This document shows positions 1-5,013 of a stretch of DNA of 5,013 nucleotides, piece by piece. Each line of letters opens with the position of its first letter. Position 1 is the first letter of the stretch. A model generated the notes under the pieces. The model saw only the letters and a list, made by a program, of their open reading frames with translations, had not been told where the DNA came from and did no database searches. The translations under genes were made by a program, and so were the position numbers. Source of the DNA: Bacteroidota bacterium (GTDB taxonomy: Bacteria; Bacteroidota; Bacteroidia; Chitinophagales; Chitinophagaceae); contig JANYAL010000093.1 in assembly GCA_025361325.1 (NCBI GenBank), positions 1 to 5,013 of the forward strand, given 5' to 3'.

Positions 1-1473
1 GCACATCCTGTTTTTAACAGGCACCACAGTGAGAGCCAGATGATGCGTTATATAAAATCGCTGGAGAACAAGGATCTTAGCCTGAATACTTCGATGATCG
101 CTTTGGGCAGTTGTACCATGAAGCTGAATGCCGCAACTGAACTTATACCCGTCAGTTGGCCGGAATTCAGTGCCATACATCCTTTTGCCCCGGCATCACA
201 GACCAGGGGTTATCAGTCAATCATCAAAAAACTGGAAAATTATCTCTGCAAGATTACAGGTTTCACTGCCTGTTCATTACAACCCAACAGCGGTGCGCAA
301 GGCGAATATACCGGGTTGCTGACCATTAGGGCTTACCATACTGACAGGAAGGAATCACATCGAAATATTGTTTTGATACCAGTTTCCGCGCATGGCACCA
401 ACCCGGCAAGTGCAATCATGGCCGGAATGAAGGTAGTTGTGGTAAAAAGCAATGAAGAGGGGCATATCGATGTGGCTGACCTGAAAATCAAGGTTGAAGA
501 ACATAAAGAACAACTGGCCGGACTGATGGTTACGTACCCCAGCACGCATGGAGTATTTGAAGAGAGCATTAAAAAGATCTGCAGAATAATACATAAAAAC
601 GGTGGGTTGGTATATATGGATGGTGCCAATATGAACGCCCAGGTGGGTTTAACAAGTCCTGGTATTATTGGTGCGGATGTTTGCCACCTGAACCTGCATA
701 AAACTTTTGCAATACCGCACGGCGGAGGTGGACCGGGAGTGGGTCCCATCTGCGTGAACAATAAACTGAAGCCCTATTTACCGGGGCATATGATAAAAGA
801 TACCTTGCATGTGCCTGAAACAGCCACAACTGCAGTGAGTGCCGCTCCATTCGGTAGTGCAAGCATATTGCTGATCAGTTATGCCTATATTAAACTGCTT
901 GGGGTTCAGGGAGTGAAAAGCGCAACGGCATATGCCATTCTCAATGCCAATTACATGAAGGCAAAACTGGAAAGCTATTACAAGATCCTCTATACAGGTA
1001 AGCATGGTTTTTGCGCACATGAATTCATTATAGACCTTCGTCCTTTTAAGTCCTCCACTGGTATTGAAGCAGAGGATGTAGCCAAAAGATTGATGGATTA
1101 TGGCTTCCATGCACCGACCATGAGCTTCCCCGTACCGGGTACCATCATGATTGAACCAACTGAAAGTGAGGACAAGGCAGAACTGGACAGGTTCTGTGAA
1201 GCCCTTATCAGCATTTACCATGAAATTAAGGACATAGAAGAAGGCAGAAAGGATAAAACAGACAATACTTTAAAAAATGCGCCCCATACCCAGACTGTTG
1301 TCTGTTCCGATGAATGGATCCATTCCTATTCAAGAATGGATGCCGCCTTTCCGTTGGCCTATACGCTTAAGAATAAATTCTGGCCTTCTATTGGTCGCAT
1401 TAATAATACATTTGGCGACAGGAATCTCGTCTGTACCTGTGAACCTATGGAGAGTTATATGGAAATGAAGTAA
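1..1473 (+). CDS. gcvP: Glycine dehydrogenase (decarboxylating), P-protein of the glycine cleavage system, C-terminal half (5' truncated by window edge)
   Basis: The PLP-dependent P-protein decarboxylates glycine and passes the aminomethyl group to the lipoyl arm of GcvH in the cytoplasm; GcvT and the L-protein complete the cycle. The reading frame is open from base 1, and its first codons read [13 protein letters not shown], a conserved P-protein stretch, so the ATG at 40 is internal and not the start. About 490 residues are visible, against roughly 950 for the one-chain enzyme, so about half is missing to the left. Motifs seen: [10 protein letters not shown], the substrate-site stretch [29 protein letters not shown], then LHKTF followed by a glycine-rich GGGGPG loop. 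The lysine codon at 700-702 (HK pair) should form the Schiff base with PLP. The C-terminus, with RNLVC and PMESYME near the end, is typical of the family. No frameshift or lost motif is seen. A split GcvPB subunit is a less likely alternative: the fragment matches that half, but the continuing upstream frame and Bacteroidota habit favour the fused form. The stop is a tandem TAA TAA. Confidence 0.96.
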   Translation, partial: AHPVFNRHHSESQMMRYIKSLENKDLSLNTSMIALGSCTMKLNAATELIPVSWPEFSAIHPFAPASQTRGYQSIIKKLENYLCKITGFTACSLQPNSGAQGEYTGLLTIRAYHTDRKESHRNIVLIPVSAHGTNPASAIMAGMKVVVVKSNEEGHIDVADLKIKVEEHKEQLAGLMVTYPSTHGVFEESIKKICRIIHKNGGLVYMDGANMNAQVGLTSPGIIGADVCHLNLHKTFAIPHGGGGPGVGPICVNNKLKPYLPGHMIKDTLHVPETATTAVSAAPFGSASILLISYAYIKLLGVQGVKSATAYAILNANYMKAKLESYYKILYTGKHGFCAHEFIIDLRPFKSSTGIEAEDVAKRLMDYGFHAPTMSFPVPGTIMIEPTESEDKAELDRFCEALISIYHEIKDIEEGRKDKTDNTLKNAPHTQTVVCSDEWIHSYSRMDAAFPLAYTLKNKFWPSIGRINNTFGDRNLVCTCEPMESYMEMK

Positions 1474-1587
1474 TAACCTATTGAGTTCATGCTTGTTTGT
1501 AATCTAAATGATTTTGAGCGAATGTTCTGCAATTTCATTAACTATATCAAGGCATGATCCCTTACCAAATTCTCAACATTTTTTAAA

Positions 1588-2640
1588 ATGCCGGATCAAT
1601 TCCTTCTATATGGTGCCAATGGATATACTGGCAGACTTATCGCGAAGTATGCTGTTGATTATCAACTTGAGCCCATACTTGCTGGACGAACAGCGGAAAA
1701 TATCATTCCATTAGCTGCTGCACTTAAGCTACCCTATGTTTTATTTGAACTTGACGATCCTGAAGCTGTGAAAAGTGCCTTATCAAATGTGAAACTGGTG
1801 CTGCATTGTGCGGGTCCATTCAATTTCACTTCAAAACAAATGATCGAAGCCTGCCTTGAAAAGGGTGTTCATTACTTGGATATTAATGGGGATATTACCG
1901 TTTTTGAAATGCTGAAACGATATGATACTGCAGGAAAAGAAAAGCGTGTTATGATCATGCCGGGCGTGGGTTTTGATGTTGTACCAACTGACTGCATAGC
2001 CCAACTTTTAAAACAACAACTTCCTGATGCTACGCATTTGAAGCTGGCTTTTGCATCAACAGGTAGCAGTATATCGCATGGCACGGCAATTACCATGGCA
2101 GGCAAATTGGGCGAGGGAGGTGCTGTAAGGGAGAACGGGAGGATCATACGAAAACCCTTGGGGCAGCATGGCATGTGGGTAGATTTTGTAGATAATAAAC
2201 GGTTTGTAATGAGCATACCGTGGGGAGATATTTCCACCGCTTATTTCAGTACTGGTATCCCAAATATAGAAACCTATACAGGGGTTGCCCCGAAAGTGTA
2301 CTGGTTACTTAAATTTCAATGGGCTTTCAATTGGTTATTACGTACTTCATTCGTTCGTAAACTCATCAGAAAAAAAATAAAATCAAAGCCACCTGGTCCA
2401 ACAGATGAACAGCGGCTTAAAGGAAAAAGTTTTGTCTGGGGTGAGGTATATAATGCTTCCGGAGTATTCAGTTATGCCTGTATTAGTTGTCCGGAAGGAT
2501 ATACGCTCACGGTTCATAGTAGTCTAATCATTGCCAAAAAAGTTCTTGAAAATAATTTCAAACCTGGTTTCCAGACCCCCGCCACTGTGTATGGAACCGA
2601 ATTGGTCATGGAAATACCCGGCACAAAAAGACTAAAATAG
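1588..2640 (+). CDS. Saccharopine dehydrogenase-like NAD(P)-binding oxidoreductase (trans-acting enoyl reductase-like family)
   Basis: This is a 350-residue protein, probably cytoplasmic or membrane-associated. It opens with a Rossmann dinucleotide fold: GANGYTG at residues 9-15 gives the GxxGxxG loop, and AGRT at 32-35 places Arg34 where NADP-preferring enzymes bind the 2'-phosphate (inference). Further family marks are HCAGPF (73-78), YLDINGD (96-102), GVGFDVVPTD (126-135) and, later, a PPGPT stretch followed by a WGEVYNASG segment. Together these resemble the saccharopine dehydrogenase-like/SCCPDH and mycobacterial trans-acting enoyl reductase group rather than true lysine-pathway saccharopine dehydrogenase; the substrate is unknown. 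A hydrophobic, aromatic stretch at about 238-256 is followed by a very basic one (RKLIRKKIKSK) and could touch a membrane. The ATG at 1588 is the first in frame after a stop at 1555-1557; there is no Shine-Dalgarno, only an AT-rich leader. It lies 114 bp after the gcvP stop in the same direction, so co-transcription is possible but not shown. Confidence 0.9.
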   Translation: MPDQFLLYGANGYTGRLIAKYAVDYQLEPILAGRTAENIIPLAAALKLPYVLFELDDPEAVKSALSNVKLVLHCAGPFNFTSKQMIEACLEKGVHYLDINGDITVFEMLKRYDTAGKEKRVMIMPGVGFDVVPTDCIAQLLKQQLPDATHLKLAFASTGSSISHGTAITMAGKLGEGGAVRENGRIIRKPLGQHGMWVDFVDNKRFVMSIPWGDISTAYFSTGIPNIETYTGVAPKVYWLLKFQWAFNWLLRTSFVRKLIRKKIKSKPPGPTDEQRLKGKSFVWGEVYNASGVFSYACISCPEGYTLTVHSSLIIAKKVLENNFKPGFQTPATVYGTELVMEIPGTKRLK

Positions 2641-2648
2641 ATTTTAGT
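2631..2648. repeat. Inverted repeat across the stop codon of the oxidoreductase gene
   Basis: ACTAAAAT (2631-2638) is followed by AG and then its exact reverse complement ATTTTAGT (2641-2648). The TAG stop codon spans the end of the left arm and the two-base centre. A T-rich tract (2662-2667 and 2670-2678) follows after about 13 bases. As RNA this would be a weak, AU-rich hairpin with a minimal loop. It could contribute to transcript ending, but the stem is AT-rich and the gap before the T tract is too long for a textbook intrinsic terminator. The repeat is seen directly; the role is inference. Confidence 0.45.
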
Positions 2649-2688
2649 AGCTGTCTAGATCTTTTTTCCTTTTTTTTTAGTATCTTTT

Positions 2689-2707
2689 AGTCTTAATTAT
2701 TAAGACT
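2689..2707. repeat. Perfect 8-bp inverted repeat just upstream of the M28 peptidase start codon
   Basis: AGTCTTAA (2689-2696), a three-base centre TTA, then TTAAGACT (2700-2707). The right arm ends six bases before the ATG at 2714. It could be a weak mRNA hairpin over the translation initiation region or a binding site for a dimeric regulator. A poor match to the Bacteroidota -7 element TAnnTTTG lies directly before it (TATCTTTT, 2681-2688) with no good -33 element, so a transcription start in this repeat is possible but unproven. The palindrome is seen directly; any function is inference. Confidence 0.5.
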
Positions 2708-2713
2708 CCCAAT

Positions 2714-4288
2714 ATGAAAAAATATCTTTCTCTGGTAGTACTTCAATTCTTTTCAGGAATTTACGTATTCTCTCAAACTGATGCGGAAATTAGTAAGATC
2801 AAGAATGAGGGATTATTCAACTCCAAAGTAATGGATAATGCCTTTCATTTGACAGATGCAAGCGGACCAAGACTCATGAATTCTCCCGGTTTTTTCAGGG
2901 CAGCAAACTGGGCTAAGGAACAAATGACAAATATGGGTCTTGCCAATGCTGCTCTTGAGCCTTGGGGTGATTTTGGAAAGGGCTGGGAACAAACACGTTG
3001 TTATGTTGCGATGACTAAACCATACTATTCCACTATTATTGCAATTCCCCGTGCTTGGACCGGAAGTACACCCGGAAAGAAAATCTTGAATGGAGAAGTA
3101 ATACTTATCAAAGTCAAGGATTCGGCAGACCTGTACCAGAATTATTCGGGTAAGCTCAGTGGTAAGATAGTAATGGTATATTCCGCGGATACGCTTCACC
3201 CTTCTTTTAATCCGGACGCCACCAGATTTACAGACAGTTCGTTGGACAAGATGGCCAACGCAAAACCTGACACCGGCCGTGGAGTGCCTCGTAATTTTAA
3301 TCCGCAACAGATGTCAGTTCGTCGCCAACAACAATTATTACAGCGCCAGTTCAATGATTTTTTTAAGACTGAGAAACCGGCACTAGTCCTGAGCATGAGT
3401 CGCAGTGGCAATGAAGGAACATTGTTTGTACAGAACGGTGGGTCATATACAAAAGACGCAGAGAATGATTTTGCCTGGGTGATGATTTCAAGTGATGATT
3501 ATTTAAGGATACAACGATTGCTGATTACAGGTGAGAAAGTAGAACTGGAAGCTGATGTAAAAACTAAATTCTATAACAGCGATATCAAAGGATATAATGT
3601 TGTTGCTGAAATAACTGGCTCGGACCCTGTATTAAAAGAGGAATTGGTAATGATCGGAGGTCATCTGGACAGTTGGCACGGTGCCACGGGTGCTACGGAC
3701 AATGCAGCCGGCTGTGCTGTTATGATGGAAGTCATGAGAATAATTAAGGCCAACGGGTTACAGCCTAAAAGAACTATTCGTATTGCTTTATGGAGTGGGG
3801 AAGAAGAAGGATTATTGGGGTCCAGGGCATATGTCAAGAATCACTTCGCAGATCCTTCCGATATGGTTTTAAAACCTGAGCATGGTAAAATATCTGCCTA
3901 TTATAATTTAGACAATGGTACGGGTAAAATCAGGGGCATATACCTTCAAGGAAATAAGAATGCAGGCCCTATTTTTCAGAATTGGCTTGAGCCGTTCAAT
4001 GAATTGGGGGCCAAAACCGTTACCATCAGTAATACAGGCGGTACAGATCACCAATCTTTTGATGCAGTAGGAATTCCCGGATTTCAATTCATCCAGGATC
4101 CTATATCATATGACACCCGAACTCATCATACAAATATGGATACATATGACCATCTGTTACCGGATGACCTGAAACAATCGGCAACTGTAATTGCCACGTT
4201 TGTATATAACACAGCCCAGCGTACCGAAAAGATACCAAGGAAGGAATTACCAAAACCAAGAGGAAATAATGCAGGAAGAAATCTCTGA
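2714..4288 (+). CDS. Secreted M28 family zinc metallopeptidase (aminopeptidase/carboxypeptidase Q-like)
   Basis: This 524-residue protein has an N-terminal signal peptide: Lys2-Lys3, a hydrophobic stretch, and likely cleavage near FSQ (19-21). There is no lipobox cysteine, so periplasmic or extracellular release is expected. Residues of about 30-100 resemble the N-terminal part of this peptidase group (TDASGPRL, EPWGDFGKGW). A PA-like inserted region follows (about 100-300), then the M28 catalytic domain. The co-catalytic two-zinc site is complete by comparison with Aeromonas aminopeptidase: His317 (GGHLDSWH), bridging Asp329 (ATDNAAG), Glu364 (GEEEGLLGS), Asp400 (YYNLDNG) and His472 (HHTNMDT). 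Asp319 and Glu363 fit the catalytic assistants. TDHQSF is the usual late motif. It most likely removes amino acids or dipeptides from peptide ends for nutrient uptake; exact specificity cannot be read. A Gln/Arg-rich patch occurs at about 195-212. No T9SS C-terminal domain is visible; the end is short and basic. The ATG at 2714 is chosen because it gives the signal peptide; no Shine-Dalgarno is present. Confidence 0.93.
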   Translation: MKKYLSLVVLQFFSGIYVFSQTDAEISKIKNEGLFNSKVMDNAFHLTDASGPRLMNSPGFFRAANWAKEQMTNMGLANAALEPWGDFGKGWEQTRCYVAMTKPYYSTIIAIPRAWTGSTPGKKILNGEVILIKVKDSADLYQNYSGKLSGKIVMVYSADTLHPSFNPDATRFTDSSLDKMANAKPDTGRGVPRNFNPQQMSVRRQQQLLQRQFNDFFKTEKPALVLSMSRSGNEGTLFVQNGGSYTKDAENDFAWVMISSDDYLRIQRLLITGEKVELEADVKTKFYNSDIKGYNVVAEITGSDPVLKEELVMIGGHLDSWHGATGATDNAAGCAVMMEVMRIIKANGLQPKRTIRIALWSGEEEGLLGSRAYVKNHFADPSDMVLKPEHGKISAYYNLDNGTGKIRGIYLQGNKNAGPIFQNWLEPFNELGAKTVTISNTGGTDHQSFDAVGIPGFQFIQDPISYDTRTHHTNMDTYDHLLPDDLKQSATVIATFVYNTAQRTEKIPRKELPKPRGNNAGRNL

Positions 4289-4371
4289 CCAATAGACGTT
4301 ATTCAATATATTATTTATTACAAGATAAAACAGTTCAGGCTGTAGTAATGTTTAAACAAAATTTACAGTCC

Positions 4372-4632
4372 TTATTTTTCCTTGGCTAGTGTCAACCGGG
4401 TGAATTCAGAGCCACTGAAAATCTTAGAGAGTTTATTGTCGTTTGTCTTCTTCCATTCAGGAATATGTATTTCTGAAACAATACGCCAGAAATTCTTGGA
4501 CTTCAGATCATCGTAATCAGCCGATTTTACAAAAATGCCAATTATTGTATTGCGTTTCTTAAATTCTATTTTAATAGAACTTTTAGCCAAGTGAACAGGT
4601 TCCAGGAATTTAGTGATGAGATCATTTACCAT
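4372..4632 (-). CDS. Small uncharacterised protein (86 aa), conserved-looking
   Basis: I do not recognise a characterised function. The ATG at 4632 gives 86 residues; a TTG at 4659 would add nine (with the start, MPTFAQNLE), and I prefer the ATG because TTG starts are rarer and the added stretch looks unrelated. The protein is hydrophilic and basic, without signal peptide, membrane segment or cysteine. Predicted by eye: a short N-terminal helix (2-11), two beta strands around IKIEFKKR (20-27) and TIIGIFV (29-35), an acidic turn (SADYDDL, 37-43), a strand at FWRIVSE (48-54), then a polar C-terminal part with KIFSGSEFTRL (70-80). The strand-KxR-strand-G pattern recalls Sm-like or SH3-like small barrels, but that is only a guess. 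I faintly recall similar short Bacteroidota proteins, some carrying a misleading 'short-chain dehydrogenase' label; this one is far too short and lacks a Rossmann motif for that. It follows the acyltransferase gene by 69 bp on the same strand, so both may share a transcript. Confidence 0.75.
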   Translation of the reverse strand: MVNDLITKFLEPVHLAKSSIKIEFKKRNTIIGIFVKSADYDDLKSKNFWRIVSEIHIPEWKKTNDNKLSKIFSGSEFTRLTLAKEK

Positions 4633-4701
4633 TTCTAAATTTTGTGCAAATGTAGGCAAAATAAGGCGGATGGGCGAATTTAAAATATATACCTGTATGG
4701 A

Positions 4702-5013
4702 TTAACTATACTCTTTAATATGTCCCAATCCCAATTTCGGGTTCTTCCCTTTAATTGGCGCAAAAAAATCGATAATATTTTTAAAATCCTTCTCCTCGTC
4801 ATCTCCTGTATTAAAAGGAGGAGAAATTATGAAATGTTTGTTCTCAAAATCCAGTCCTACCATGACGATAGGTACATTAGCTTTTTTTGCTATAAAATAA
4901 AATCCGGTTCTTAAACGTTCAACTTTTTCCCTGGTTCCCTCAGGTGAAATACAAAGAACGAATTCGCTCCTGTTTTTAAATATCTCAACCAGTTTATCAA
5001 CAAAATGAGTGTT
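4702..5013 (-). CDS. PlsC-type 1-acyl-glycerol-3-phosphate acyltransferase family protein, C-terminal part (5' truncated by right window edge)
   Basis: The minus-strand frame is open from the window edge (first codon AAC, 5013-5011) to a TAA at 4704-4702, giving 103 residues and no start codon in the window. Shortly after entry it shows SPEGTR (bases 4947-4930), the acyltransferase motif that binds the acceptor's phosphate, followed by LRTGFYFIAKKA and VPIVMVGLDF, which match motif IV and its surroundings. The tail (TGDDEEKDF, FFAPIKGKNP) resembles the AGPAT-like subgroup of short bacterial lysophospholipid acyltransferases. The catalytic HxxxxD motif must lie beyond the right edge, so activity cannot be judged. 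Family members transfer an acyl chain to a lysolipid at the inner face of the cytoplasmic membrane; whether this one makes phosphatidate or another lipid is unknown. It runs towards the peptidase gene and is followed by the small protein gene. Confidence 0.9.
   Translation of the reverse strand, partial: NTHFVDKLVEIFKNRSEFVLCISPEGTREKVERLRTGFYFIAKKANVPIVMVGLDFENKHFIISPPFNTGDDEEKDFKNIIDFFAPIKGKNPKLGLGHIKEYS

Noticed and set aside
40..42. ATG at position 40 as the start of a free-standing GcvPB-like subunit.
   Set aside because: The same frame is open to base 1 and encodes conserved P-protein residues (HPVFNR) before that ATG, so the true start lies left of the window.
333..1221. Long minus-strand open frames of up to 147 codons opposite the glycine dehydrogenase gene.
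   Set aside because: They overlap a well-conserved coding region, have unnatural composition (many Cys, Pro, His) and match no family; they are shadows of the real frame.
1474..1587. Spacer after the glycine dehydrogenase gene, checked for a terminator or promoter.
   Set aside because: No hairpin followed by a T run, and only a one-mismatch TAnnTTTG box (TGATTTTG, 1509-1516) without a suitably spaced -33 element.
1508..1714. A 68-codon + strand frame overlapping the start of the oxidoreductase gene.
   Set aside because: It runs out of frame through the Rossmann motif of the oxidoreductase and has no family features; its length reflects the AT-rich spacer plus a shadow frame.
4289..4371. Short palindromes in the convergent spacer (AATATATT near 4305; TGTTTAAACA at 4349-4358; CTGTA/TACAG arms at 4340-4368).
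   Set aside because: Too short or too AT-rich to be a convincing bidirectional terminator or binding site; expected by chance in such sequence.
4814..4900. A strong-looking Shine-Dalgarno (AAAGGAGG, 4814-4821) eight bases before an ATG (4829) on the + strand, opening a 23-codon frame.
   Set aside because: It lies antisense inside the acyltransferase gene, where TCTCCTCCTTTT simply encodes Ser-Pro-Pro-Phe; the host group does not rely on such sites and the peptide has no recognisable features.
4720..4914. A 64-codon + strand open frame.
   Set aside because: It is antisense to the clear acyltransferase coding sequence, which carries SPEGTR and VPIVMVG in the other strand.

Overview
The window looks like ordinary chromosomal DNA from a member of the Bacteroidota, probably the Chitinophagaceae or a close relative. 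This rests on the moderately AT-rich base composition, the protein style (an exported M28 peptidase with a signal peptide ending in FSQ), A/T-rich leaders without a Shine-Dalgarno sequence before the start codons, and the combination of families present. The lineage is an inference from style, not from an alignment.

Layout, left to right. (1) Positions 1-1473 (+): the C-terminal half of glycine dehydrogenase (decarboxylating), the P-protein of the glycine cleavage system, cut by the left edge. (2) 1474-1587: a spacer with no convincing promoter, hairpin or extra gene. (3) 1588-2640 (+): an intact NAD(P)-binding oxidoreductase of the saccharopine dehydrogenase-like / trans-acting enoyl reductase-like family. 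(4) 2641-2713: a short spacer with overlapping inverted repeats and a T-rich tract. (5) 2714-4288 (+): an intact secreted M28 zinc peptidase. (6) 4289-4371: a short convergent spacer with only trivial AT palindromes and no clear terminator hairpin. (7) 4372-4632 (-): a small uncharacterised protein of 86 residues. (8) 4702-5013 (-): the C-terminal 103 residues of a PlsC-type acyltransferase whose start lies beyond the right edge.

The three + strand genes share no obvious pathway: one-carbon/glycine catabolism, an oxidoreductase of unknown substrate, and extracytoplasmic peptide degradation. The two - strand genes converge on them and are close enough (69 bp) to be co-transcribed, acyltransferase first. 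I see no mobile element, CRISPR array, tRNA, rRNA, phage gene or defence gene. Nothing here amounts to a convincing new system. The items most worth a second look are the alternative inverted-repeat pairings upstream of the peptidase and the small uncharacterised protein next to the acyltransferase.
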